Shown piece by piece: positions 1 to 7,186 of a stretch of 64,000 bases of DNA. The notes under the pieces are model-generated. The model was given only the letters and a program-made list of their open reading frames with translations. It was not told the origin of the DNA and made no database searches. The first letter of the stretch is position 1, and every line of letters starts with the position of its first letter. Origin of the DNA: JAJTFW01 sp046330075 (GTDB lineage Bacteria > Bacteroidota > Bacteroidia > AKYH767-A > OLB10); the NCBI GenBank assembly GCA_046330075.1, contig JAXLTL010000001.1, positions 868,001 through 932,000 on the forward strand, given 5' to 3'. A program made the translations under genes and the position numbers.

Positions 1-164
1 GCGACGTACACGTTCTTATCCTGATCCGTTTTAATAGCAGACCCCTCATCCCACCCTGCTCCACCGGCCTGTTTCACCCAATTGATTTGTTGTCCGAATG
101 CGGAATCGCTCAGCCCTATTATTGTGCCGAGGAACAACATCAATCGAAAAGAGATCATTTTCAT
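1..164 (-). CDS. N-terminus of a secreted SBBP-type beta-propeller repeat protein (partial, runs off left edge)
   Basis: The minus strand reads from an ATG at 164 to the window edge without a stop, giving 54 residues. A hydrophobic signal peptide (MKMISFRLMLFLGTIIG...) ends near SAFGQ. Mature sequence INWVKQAGGAGWDEG followed by AIKTDQDKNVYV is typical of the first blade of SBBP repeats in secreted Bacteroidota proteins. Met3 is an alternative start. The rest of the protein, probably with a T9SS sorting domain, lies outside. A TATCTTTA box at about 247-254 (minus strand) is one base from the Bacteroidota -7 consensus and could be its promoter. Confidence 0.6.
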   Translation of the reverse strand, partial: MKMISFRLMLFLGTIIGLSDSAFGQQINWVKQAGGAGWDEGSAIKTDQDKNVYV

Positions 165-316
165 AGGTTATTGAATCTAAGGTTTATTCCTGATGCGATG
201 CAGCAGCAATACACATCCGGATTTGCACCGGAAGGGTTCGATGAAATAAAGATAGGGAGAAATGGAATGAGAGTGGTTAGGGAAAGTCAGGGGAAGGTAA
301 AATAGTAGTTTTTGTT

Positions 317-709
317 TTACTGTAATATTCGTTTGATTTCGAGTTCGGTTTCTGTAAGCTTCAAAATCTGCCATTCTTCAGTCTGCCAATTTCCCCAACG
401 AGGGTAATTTACAACGATGACTGAATCTGATACAAATTTCCAGGTCCCTTTCACTGTTTCGAAGATAATGGGTGGAGTGGCACACCAACTTTCATTTTGA
501 TGTACTCTAAGTTTTCCATTAGAACTAAATTGAACACCATGCCGATCCCGGGAAAATTTTTTATCACTTCTATAAAGATTGCTTTTATCCTGTAAATTAT
601 ACCCTTCAAAAACCCATAATTTCTCCATTCTCACCGATTTACCTTTTGGATGCGAAAACGCCGAAAAAACAAACAGGGAAACGAAAAAAAGTAATTTATA
701 ATATTTCAT
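317..709 (-). CDS. Small secreted protein, lipocalin-like pattern, function unknown
   Basis: 130 residues. The first 19 form a signal peptide (MKYYKLLFFVSLFVFSAFS), so the protein is exported. The mature part alternates short beta-strand-like segments; the closing motif (GTWKFVSDSVIVVNY, then EEWQILKLTETELEI) has the rhythm of lipocalin-like domains common in Bacteroidota lipoproteins and secreted proteins, but no lipobox Cys is present. It may be one unit of the minus-strand cassette-like array. A TATATTTG promoter box lies at 750-757. No specific function can be assigned. Confidence 0.6.
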   Translation of the reverse strand: MKYYKLLFFVSLFVFSAFSHPKGKSVRMEKLWVFEGYNLQDKSNLYRSDKKFSRDRHGVQFSSNGKLRVHQNESWCATPPIIFETVKGTWKFVSDSVIVVNYPRWGNWQTEEWQILKLTETELEIKRILQ

Positions 710-749
710 AGTTCGTGTTCATTTCAGGTATTTCATTTCTTCGCAAAAT

Positions 750-757
750 CAAATATA
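750..757 (-). promoter_or_regulatory. Bacteroidota-type promoter box for the 317-709 gene
   Basis: Minus strand reads TATATTTG, an exact TAnnTTTG -7 box, with a TTG about 18 bases further upstream at the -33 position. It lies about 41 bases upstream of the ATG at 709. Confidence 0.45.
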
Positions 758-859
758 CGAAACTGTCAAAAAAGTCAATTACGTTTGTCAGCTTCCCTCA
801 TTTTCGGACCGAACAAAAATAGAGTTTTTCATTGTTATTTGCTGTTGAACTATGGTTAG

Positions 860-960
860 GTTATGGGTATTTTGCGGGCCTGCAAGCTGTCCACATTTCA
901 ACAGGTATTCTCTCGGAGTCATGTTTTTGAGCGCTTGGTGAGTACTTTCAGCTGGAAATC
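860..960 (-). pseudogene. C-terminal remnant of an IS3-type (rve integrase core) transposase
   Basis: In the stretch between the genes ending at 1027 and starting at 709, one minus-strand frame reads STHQALKNMTPREYLLKCGQ and continues LAGPQNTHN. The HQAL-x-N-MTPREYL motif is the recognisable end of the DDE core of IS3-family OrfB proteins. An in-frame TAA lies just before it, the rest of the domain is absent, and there is no start, so it is a decayed fragment. Nothing else was recognised in 710-1026 apart from the promoter box. Confidence 0.6.
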
Positions 961-1026
961 GTTGCCTTTACAACTTGAATATTATACTATCATACCCATT
1001 GGCAACTAAACACTTGTTAACTGCAT

Positions 1027-1470
1027 TTAATAGAAATTCAAATTCCGATAGTAAGTTATATCCGGTTTTAGTGAACCACTTCTTTGCGCTTTCAGAATTT
1101 CCAGCCATTCATTTTTAACTTTGACATACCTTCCTTTAAATGTAAAAGTGAGTGTGTCACTATTATACCTTTTTGAAAAGGCAAAGTAACACTCATCAAA
1201 GGTCATATTTAGGCATTTTTCCTGACTTGCCGACATGCAGCTACCGGTAACCTCTACTTCTACCTTATAATTTCCGTTGGCATCAGTTAAAATAAACCGT
1301 TTTGAGTCAGCTCTAGGAAAATAATAATAACCAATAGTGTCATTAATAATAGGTTTGTTATTATATGTAGCATTGCCGCTCAACTTATAGAAATAGCCCC
1401 ATGTGTCTGCTAAACACATTAATGTATAACATACAATAACAAATAAAGTCAACACTAATGATTTTATCAT
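1027..1470 (-). CDS. Small secreted protein of unknown function
   Basis: 147 residues with an N-terminal hydrophobic export signal (MIKSLVLTLFVIVCYTLMCLA). The mature part resembles a single Ig-like, carboxypeptidase-regulatory-type fold (SGNATYNNKPI... TDANGNYKVEVEV), with two cysteines (GSCMSASQEKC) that could form a disulfide. No catalytic motif is seen. The gene stands alone on the minus strand, with a GTTAAC-containing boundary just downstream at about 1016-1021, in line with the cassette-like array. Family not recognised. Confidence 0.55.
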   Translation of the reverse strand: MIKSLVLTLFVIVCYTLMCLADTWGYFYKLSGNATYNNKPIINDTIGYYYFPRADSKRFILTDANGNYKVEVEVTGSCMSASQEKCLNMTFDECYFAFSKRYNSDTLTFTFKGRYVKVKNEWLEILKAQRSGSLKPDITYYRNLNFY

Positions 1471-1681
1471 TAATAATTACTTCAACGATTTATTACCAAT
1501 ACTTATTGTCGAAACTCGTCCCTCTATAAGTAGAACAAACGATGGCACCCAACAAATTTACCAATTCCACAAGCCTATTCCAAATGATACAGTAAGCATG
1601 CTGCGGCTTAATGCTTCATGTATGAACTTGACAGGGAGCAGATCATTTCCAACAATTCAAGACATTCGTACTCAGATATTG

Positions 1682-2119
1682 TTATTTTTTCCTCTTATCC
1701 AGCAGAAACAACGGCACCAGGATAATCAAAGGCATTATTACCGCAAAAATCAAGGTTTTGAGGATGAAATCAGCCAGATCAAACTGAATGCCGATGGCGG
1801 ATGGATCCGGCAAAATACCGGACGAAGATGATAGAAATACGGAAGGAAGATTGATTACCGACAAAAAGACAATGGTTAAAACCTGAACAAAAAACATGAT
1901 TGTCCATGATTTAATAAAAGGTGGACGAACACTCCCATTCCAGCGGCGAAGGATAAAATAGCAGCCAACAAGGAAAACCAACATCGTCGAAATGATAACC
2001 CAATGACGTGATTCCTGCAAGAAGTCGAAACTTGCCGCTCTTGCCAAGGCATATTGGACGACGGTATGAAGGACGAATGAAATTAGTCCGAGCAGAAAGA
2101 TAAGGCGGGTTGGGTGCAC
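1682..2119 (-). CDS. Integral membrane protein with about four helices, unknown function
   Basis: 145 residues from a GTG start at 2119; no better ATG is available without losing the first helix. Hydrophobic segments lie around residues 5-25, 42-60, 70-95 and 117-140, and the chain ends in a basic tail (LLDKRKK), which suggests a cytoplasmic C-terminus. Topology resembles small DUF4149/DoxX-size membrane proteins, but no family signature is visible. Minus strand, likely one array unit. Confidence 0.55.
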   Translation of the reverse strand: MHPTRLIFLLGLISFVLHTVVQYALARAASFDFLQESRHWVIISTMLVFLVGCYFILRRWNGSVRPPFIKSWTIMFFVQVLTIVFLSVINLPSVFLSSSSGILPDPSAIGIQFDLADFILKTLIFAVIMPLIILVPLFLLDKRKK

Positions 2120-2194
2120 GGGGTTGTGAAGGTACTTAGTGATTTATATCGTTACTTTAATCTGAAATCTCTCGGAACTGAAGCGCTTTCAGGT

Positions 2195-2290
2195 CGCAAA
2201 AGAATGTTGCGCGCCTCCAACATTAGCATTAGGATTTACCGGAAACTACTCACAAAACACGGGCTTTGCAATCAAGCTCGAATTAGCTGC
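2195..2290 (-). other. attC-like boundary downstream of the 2293-4317 gene (approximate)
   Basis: On the minus strand this region starts with GCAGCTAAT, which is nearly the complement of the start of the same cassette (spliced GTTAGTTGC at about 4395-4401; 7 of 9 positions). A GTTGGAGG box near 2218 is a candidate R' end. The sequence GTATAACAGC before it is shared with the better-defined site at 11989-12048. The exact extent is uncertain. Confidence 0.35.
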
Positions 2291-2292
2291 TG

Positions 2293-4317
2293 TTATACTT
2301 TCAACACGATCGTTCTTAATATTTCACCTCTGCCATTGGTCACTAATACTAAATAAATTCCTGCTTTACAATTTGCCAAATCAATTATTGAGGAATTCTC
2401 CACAGTAACAATTAACTCTCCCATTGAAGAATAAATATTTACAATATTAGGTTGTCCGAATTGTTTTGAAATTTTTAAATTAATTTCCCCTGATGTCGGG
2501 TTCGGAAATATTTTAATAAGATTGGTTGGTGAATAAATTTCCTCAATCCCAACTGGGCTTAATACATCAATGCTATCGCAAGCAATACATCCCATACTAT
2601 CCGTCACACATCCATAAACAAAACCGTGCGGTAAACCACTTAAAGTTGCAGTTGTATCAGGAAACCCCAGCCAAGAATAATGATAAACACCACTTCCACC
2701 GGAAGGGTGCAAAGTTGCTGAGCCATCAGGGCAAGACCAACAAGAAGCTGGCAGTTGATTGCCGTAAACAGTTACAGTATCATTGAAAATTACTTCAGAG
2801 CAAAATCCAGTTTGCCCAGATGCGTCAGTTACTGTTACTGCAAATGTTCCGTGACATAGATTTGAAATCGTATCAGTTGTTGCTCCTGAATTCCACAAAT
2901 AAGAGTATGTAGGAGTGCCGCCAGATGCTTTAATCATGACCGAACCATTGCATTGTGAACATATTTCACGCTGTTTACTCTTTTCAATATTTATATTAGA
3001 TAATTTTACCAACCATACATCTTGCCCACCATGTGCACCACTAACATCTCCGCCATTATTATAAACAGTCCCTAAAAAAGCAAATCTACCGTCAGTAGTT
3101 TGAACAGCTGAATTGCAATAACCACCATTTTTTGGTCCATCACAAGAGTGCCATTGAAAGTTACCTGCACTATCTATCTTTACTAACCAATAATTTTCAA
3201 TCCAAGGAAATAAAGTTGCATCGCTATCATTGGGCGCGACTGTTCCACTAATTAGAAAACCTCCATCCAATGTTTGAACCGCAGTTGAAGCAGTGCCACC
3301 AAAACATTTTTGCCATTGAATATTTCCAATGCTATCAATTTTAACGACCCAGCCTTCACCATATTGGGCAAGGTATCCAGTTACGTCTCCATCATTGGAA
3401 GAAGTTTGACCTGCCATTATATAACCTCCGTCAGAAGTACTGCTAATTGAATTTGGTGAATCATTCATTGACCCCCCGTAGCATTTTTGCCATTGGATAT
3501 TTCCAAACGAGTTAAGTTTTACAACCCAATAATCATAGTAATTACCGGTTGTATCATGATTTCCTGTAACATCACCATTATTGGAGCGAGTTTCTCCAAC
3601 AACTACAAATCCGCCATCATTACTTAATATTATTGAATGAGCTTCCTCCTCACCAAAACCACCCAAACATCTTTGCCATTGAATATTACCTGAAGAATTC
3701 AATTTAGCAATCCAATAATCACTGGAGTACCCACTTGCAACATGAAGCCCAGTTACATCTCCATTACCAGAGTTACTTCTGCCCGCTACAACAAAACCAC
3801 TATCTAATGTTTGCTTAATGGAATACGCTTGGTCATATCCGCTCCCACCTAAACATTTTTGCCATTGTATATTTCCAGCATTATCTAATTTAACTATCCA
3901 ATAATCTGTGTCACCATGATTACCTGTTACATTTCCATCAGTGGACCAAACGAATCCTCCGACTATATAGCCACCATCATAGGTTTGTTGAATAGAGTTA
4001 GCAATATCCGTTTGAGTACCCCCCAATGACTTTTGCCATTGGATGTTTCCTATGCTATCTGCTTTTACAATCCAATAATCCTCACTAAAAACTGAGCCGT
4101 GATGACCCGTTACGTCACCATCATTTGATGTTGACGTGCATGCGAATACAAAACCACTATCCGACGTTTGTTGAAACACATCTTTATACGAATGTGAGAA
4201 TGCCGGACTTTCAAAACCAGTTCCTCCCAAACATCTTTGCCAAGCAATTGATGGTTGCGCAATAGTTACCAAACTTTGAATTAAAAAAAGCAAGAGAGTT
4301 AAAGATTTGTATTTCAT
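2293..4317 (-). CDS. Secreted repeat protein with SprB-like repeats and T9SS type A sorting domain
   Basis: 674 residues. A signal peptide (residues 1-20) is followed by seven repeats of roughly 55-65 residues, each centred on a (I/F)QWQKCLGG-like motif and a DYWIVKLD-like motif, the pattern of secreted propeller-like repeat proteins. Residues about 445-570 hold SprB-type repeats (SGGTPTYSYLWNSGATT). The C-terminus (about 590-674; IFPNPTSGEINLKI ... GIYLVLVTNGRGE) is a type A T9SS sorting domain, so the protein should cross the outer membrane by T9SS and be anchored or released. The DNA repeats themselves are visible as recurrent ttgccattg blocks. It lies inside a cassette-like unit, unusually large for one. 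Confidence 0.85.
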   Translation of the reverse strand: MKYKSLTLLLFLIQSLVTIAQPSIAWQRCLGGTGFESPAFSHSYKDVFQQTSDSGFVFACTSTSNDGDVTGHHGSVFSEDYWIVKADSIGNIQWQKSLGGTQTDIANSIQQTYDGGYIVGGFVWSTDGNVTGNHGDTDYWIVKLDNAGNIQWQKCLGGSGYDQAYSIKQTLDSGFVVAGRSNSGNGDVTGLHVASGYSSDYWIAKLNSSGNIQWQRCLGGFGEEEAHSIILSNDGGFVVVGETRSNNGDVTGNHDTTGNYYDYWVVKLNSFGNIQWQKCYGGSMNDSPNSISSTSDGGYIMAGQTSSNDGDVTGYLAQYGEGWVVKIDSIGNIQWQKCFGGTASTAVQTLDGGFLISGTVAPNDSDATLFPWIENYWLVKIDSAGNFQWHSCDGPKNGGYCNSAVQTTDGRFAFLGTVYNNGGDVSGAHGGQDVWLVKLSNINIEKSKQREICSQCNGSVMIKASGGTPTYSYLWNSGATTDTISNLCHGTFAVTVTDASGQTGFCSEVIFNDTVTVYGNQLPASCWSCPDGSATLHPSGGSGVYHYSWLGFPDTTATLSGLPHGFVYGCVTDSMGCIACDSIDVLSPVGIEEIYSPTNLIKIFPNPTSGEINLKISKQFGQPNIVNIYSSMGELIVTVENSSIIDLANCKAGIYLVLVTNGRGEILRTIVLKV

Positions 4318-4401
4318 TTTGCTTCGATATGTAAAGTTAATTTAATGCAGCCATATTGAATTTAGCGTTAATGTTTGTTCGGAGCACATTAATGGCAACT
4401 A

Positions 4402-4578
4402 ATCGGGACAGACGAAGGGATTACACTCTCGCCACCCCACACCAGCCAACCGGCAGGCAAGAAACTGTACGTGGACTTGTTGATTCATACGGCTTTCATT
4501 TTCCTAAATCCGCTGACTAAGTTAATCAAAGTTAAACCAATTTCCAATGGGCAAGTTTTATAGATAGTTGGCACTTAA
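4402..4578 (-). mobile_element. Group II intron-like element, copy B (3' part only)
   Basis: Minus strand. About 175 nt match the 3' ends of copies A and C: the conserved GATTAACTTAGTCAGCGG block, then a domain V-like hairpin (AGCCGTATGAATC ... CACGTAC), a domain VI-like stem and the terminal CCCGAT. The GNRA loop and distal strand of domain V are mutated (AACA, ACAG), and the 5' half is missing or replaced by other sequence beyond about 4578. The next base starts the cassette of the 2293-4317 gene (T of GTTAGTTGCC). Inactive remnant. Confidence 0.6.
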
Positions 4579-4632
4579 ACAGAATCGGTTTAAAGGTCAG
4601 AATCTTATTTATTCCACACAAAGCTGGCTTCC

Positions 4633-4749
4633 ATGCAACAGGCTTGCTTGCCTGAGTGCAGATAAACTTGCCAACAGATTTACCTACCGCAAGGCAGGCA
4701 GGGGTTTCATCGTTAGGACTGCGACCGCAACGAAACCTTAGTTGTTAAC
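4633..4749 (-). other. attC-like site of the 4766-5371 cassette
   Basis: Reading on the minus strand: R''-like TGTTAAC at 4749, arms GGTTTCGTTG ... GATGAAACC that can pair, and R'-like GTTGCAT at 4639-4633. It aligns closely with the site at 11989-12048 over the R'' and hairpin part. It differs by an extra block of about 55 nt (about 4642-4698) between the second arm and the R' box, bounded by CCTG on both sides. Confidence 0.55.
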
Positions 4750-4765
4750 AGTAGCTTTTCTGTCT

Positions 4766-5371
4766 TCAGTGTCTCGGAAATGCAATATACGTGTAAGTGA
4801 ATTTTAAAGATTTATTGGTTTGTCCAGCCGAACTTATTTCAGTTATTTCCTCTATATTTTCAAAGTCGTTGTAAGTGATATTTATTTTTTTCCAGCCGTC
4901 CGAAATTTGTTTAATTCTATTTTGATTGTCATAAATAATGTCACAAGAGTAAATGGTTGAAGGCCCAGAAATAGAATATTTAGCAATCATTCCGTTTCTG
5001 TTGTAAGTCATTGAATATGCTGTCTGTAAAGCAGGTTGTAAATTTTCATTGTCAATTTTCGTATTTGTCTGACCTGCTTTACCTTTTAGTTGGTCTTTGT
5101 CTGGAAAGTAATATGGAAATCGAAAATTGTCCTTACAAAAATTAATGTCAAATTTTGGTTTTAAACTGTCAGGCGTATTTCCCCAAGCAGTCTGGTAAAT
5201 AACTTTGTCTTTGGGAATTGTATCTGATGGGTCGTCTTGATAAACAGTAACCCAGTCGACACCGTTATATTGGCCGTTGTCAGAATGATTTGAAACCACA
5301 GCTTGTCCGCAAGAAATAGCAAGAATTCCTGTCCAGAAAATTGTCAATACTATGATTACTGGATGTCTCAT
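4766..5371 (-). CDS. Small lipoprotein of unknown function
   Basis: 201 residues from the ATG at 5371 (MRHPVIIVLTIFWTG...). The N-terminus is a lipoprotein signal with lipobox LAISC. An in-frame upstream ATG at 5425 would add 18 residues, but these are translated from the domain VI and 3' end of the neighbouring group II intron-like element, so the internal start is preferred. The C-terminal half shows YD-repeat-like strands (MTYNRNGMIAKYSI, IIYDNQNRIKQIS, ITYNDFENIEEI), common in secreted Bacteroidota proteins. The gene is one cassette: spliced start box GTTAGCTG, attC-like end at 4749. Confidence 0.6.
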   Translation of the reverse strand: MRHPVIIVLTIFWTGILAISCGQAVVSNHSDNGQYNGVDWVTVYQDDPSDTIPKDKVIYQTAWGNTPDSLKPKFDINFCKDNFRFPYYFPDKDQLKGKAGQTNTKIDNENLQPALQTAYSMTYNRNGMIAKYSISGPSTIYSCDIIYDNQNRIKQISDGWKKINITYNDFENIEEITEISSAGQTNKSLKFTYTYIAFPRH

Positions 5372-5384
5372 AAAGTTACAGCTA

Positions 5385-5832
5385 ATCGGGTCAGGCAAGG
5401 GAATTACACCCTCGCCTTTCCACAAAATACTTCGTCCGATAGCTATCGGACAGGCTCAGTACACAGCCGTACGTGAACCTCTCGATTCATACGGCTTTTC
5501 ATGTTTCTAAATCCGCTGACTAAGTTAATCAACGTTAAACTAATTTCAAATGGACTAAGTTTATAGGATTTTCTCGACACCATTCTTATGCCGGCTATGA
5601 GAACCTTGTTAAAGTACCGGAACAGAATTATTCTGTCCTATTCGTAACCATTGCTCACCACCACTCCCGTTTCCTATAACAGCAGCATGTGGTGGTCATT
5701 GAGCTTGCTGCAATGGGGTTTGGCAACTCCCCCTGAATAGCGTCGCCGGAAGGCCTTTTGAAAATTTCTTAAAATCTTCCATCAGTCAAAGAGCATCCCC
5801 TCATCTTTCAGGATGAGTGATTCAAGTCACAC
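5385..5832 (-). mobile_element. ORF-less group II intron-like element, copy A (complete)
   Basis: 448 nt on the minus strand. The 5' end is GTGTGAC (GUGYG consensus) at 5832; the 3' end is CCGAT (AY) at 5385. A near-perfect domain V lies at 5465-5496: AGC triad, AGCCGT/ACGGCT lower stem, bulge and a GAGA (GNRA) tetraloop. A domain VI-like stem follows at about 5385-5425. There is no reverse-transcriptase reading frame; the size is near that of an IIC ribozyme core without its ORF. It is inserted in an attC-like R' box so that the joined exons read ACCGT/TAGCTG, that is GTTAGCTG. It holds a 31-bp palindromic insert at 5428-5458. Confidence 0.65.
5428..5458. repeat. Palindromic mini-element (CTGAGC..GTCCGATAGC..GAAGT), copy 1
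   Basis: About 31 bp with the perfect 18-bp palindrome GTCCGATAGCTATCGGAC (5434-5451), flanked by CTGAGCC and GAAGT when read on the minus strand. The same element is present in intron copy C at another position and in the opposite orientation. It looks like a long variant of the widespread CTGAGCTTGTCGAAGT repeat. Confidence 0.6.
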
Positions 5833-5956
5833 ACGGTTTTCGTGTTCCCGATGGCGGGGACTTTCTACACTAAAACTTCATTCGGAGAACTGAACTTCCA
5901 CCTTAAACAAATGCGTCTGCGAAGCACGCCCCTCAATATCACAAACCCTTTGCCAT
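5833..5956 (-). other. attC-like site of the 5979-6566 cassette, interrupted by intron copy A
   Basis: Minus strand: a GGGTTTGTGATATTGAGGGG arm at about 5929-5948 and a CCCCGCCATCGGG...ACGAAAACC arm at about 5835-5860 can pair with bulges, leaving a long variable loop. The second arm ends in CCGT where the intron starts. About 110 nt are nearly identical to the attC-like site at 9511-9637. The R'' box is degenerate (ATGGCAA) and does not match the cassette start at 6611-6616. Confidence 0.45.
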
Positions 5957-5978
5957 CGGCATCACCGCTTTTCATCAC

Positions 5979-6566
5979 TCATTCAAATTTAAAAGTGTCA
6001 GTTATTTGTTTTAAAACATTTTCATCTAACTCTTTCCCGTTTGTTTCAATAATAATTGTATGAGTGCTGTTGGAGAAATAAATGAATTGATATTTCGCAG
6101 TCACTTTACTTTTCTTTTTGTCGATGCAAACAACTTGGTCTGTGATGGTGTAATAAAGTCCGTTGTATGTTTCGCCTTTTATACTTGTTGTGATTTCAAT
6201 TTTTATTTTACCGTTGAAAGTTGTCAAATACATGCCTTCAGATTTTTTCTGAAGGCCCATTTGAAAAAGAACAGAATCAAGGTTTCCGTTTCGATAAATT
6301 ATTCTGAATGGCATACCACCAAAACAGTCACTATACTTTGCGATTTCTGCAGCACTTATCGGTTTGCACAAGAGAAAATACCCTGTGCCGTCAACAGTTT
6401 CTGGATTGATTGACCAATCAGTTGGAATGTCAAAAGAAAAATTCAATTTAGTATAGTTGTCGTTGTGCTCATATTTGTATGTAGTGAAAGTATCATCCTG
6501 TCCATAAGTAAGCGAAACGAAAATTATCGTCAGAGTTAATAAAAGTATTTGTCTAATTGTGTTCAT
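5979..6566 (-). CDS. Secreted protein of unknown function
   Basis: 195 residues. A clear signal peptide (MNTIRQILLLTLTIIFVSLTYG) is followed by an alpha/beta-looking domain. The opening strand motif (KLNFSFDIPTDWSINPETVDG) recalls the first strand of PsbP/DcrB-like domains (FSFxxPxxW), which is a weak resemblance only. Cysteines at CKPIS, DCFGG and VVCIDKKK are not arranged as a known metal site. Single-gene cassette: start box GTTATC at 6616-6611, attC-like end at 5956-5833. Confidence 0.55.
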   Translation of the reverse strand: MNTIRQILLLTLTIIFVSLTYGQDDTFTTYKYEHNDNYTKLNFSFDIPTDWSINPETVDGTGYFLLCKPISAAEIAKYSDCFGGMPFRIIYRNGNLDSVLFQMGLQKKSEGMYLTTFNGKIKIEITTSIKGETYNGLYYTITDQVVCIDKKKSKVTAKYQFIYFSNSTHTIIIETNGKELDENVLKQITDTFKFE

Positions 6567-6613
6567 TTCATGCAGTTTGTATGAAGTTGCGATGTCGCCC
6601 AGCGGTTGCAGAT

Positions 6614-7043
6614 AACGTCAGTTCGTGCAAAAACAAATATAAGAATTCGTCTTTAAGCTACTGGGCTCCATGATGACTTATAGGGATAATTAATTTTGCT
6701 GGTTACAATACGCTCAATAGTGCGCCACGGGGCTGAAAGTGAGAAAAAACATCTCTCCCGGCGCTTTTTTAACTCTTGTGAGCCTAAAATTCTTAGGACC
6801 CGGACAAAGTTGTATACCAAGTTAATCAACCTGAACTCTTCGTCATTCCAATATGTATTAAGGAAATCTAATCTAAGGTTCAAATTCGCCGAAAGAGGGG
6901 GTCAGCTTCGCCGGAATATCCATTAAAGGCTTCATAATCGAACTTTTTCTTTTTCATTTGTGTAGTTTAAAGTTAGTGCTTAATTTAAACTGAAACACTT
7001 TATGAAACACTCTATCTTTCTGGAAAAGCAATTCAAGTAACAC
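6614..7043 (-). mobile_element. Group II intron-like element, copy D (decayed)
   Basis: The minus strand starts GTGTTACTTGAAT at 7043, after AAACCGT as in copies A and C. Scattered blocks still match them (TTCCGGCGA near 6905, GGTTGATTAACTTGG near 6830). No domain V is recognisable, and the 3' part (about 6620-6815) is unrelated sequence. It fills the 620-base gap between the genes at 6566 and 7187; nothing else was recognised there. Confidence 0.4.
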
Positions 7044-7169
7044 ACGGTTTCAACTTTGTGATGTTGGGGAATTCAAAGTACAAATGTTCAATTTAGAACC
7101 ATGTTCATTAAAATTCCGATGCTTAAATAAAGCACATCAACTCCAATACCGCAAAACCAATGTTGGCAC
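7044..7169 (-). other. attC-like site of the 7187-9011 cassette
   Basis: Minus strand: R''-like GTGCCAAC at 7169-7162, first arm GGTTTTGCGGTATTGGAG, second arm CCCCAACATCACAAAG...GAAACC, with extrahelical bases (CAAC) on one side. It ends in ACCGT at the start of intron copy D. R'' is the exact complement of GTTGGCAC, the start box of the same cassette once intron C is removed (GT plus TGGCAC at 9063-9058). This is the end-to-end relation expected of an integron cassette. Confidence 0.6.
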
Positions 7170-7186
7170 TTTATTTCATTTTGCAA

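Noticed and set aside
1598..1831. Small plus-strand frame
   Set aside because: Mostly antisense to the membrane protein gene at 1682-2119.
5842..6413. Plus-strand frames over the attC-like site and the 5979-6566 gene
   Set aside because: Antisense shadows without ribosome sites or family motifs.
6653..6926. Overlapping 76-codon frames on both strands
   Set aside because: The minus-strand frame runs through decayed intron copy D sequence; a weak resemblance of VYNFVRVLRILG to transposase C-termini is not enough.
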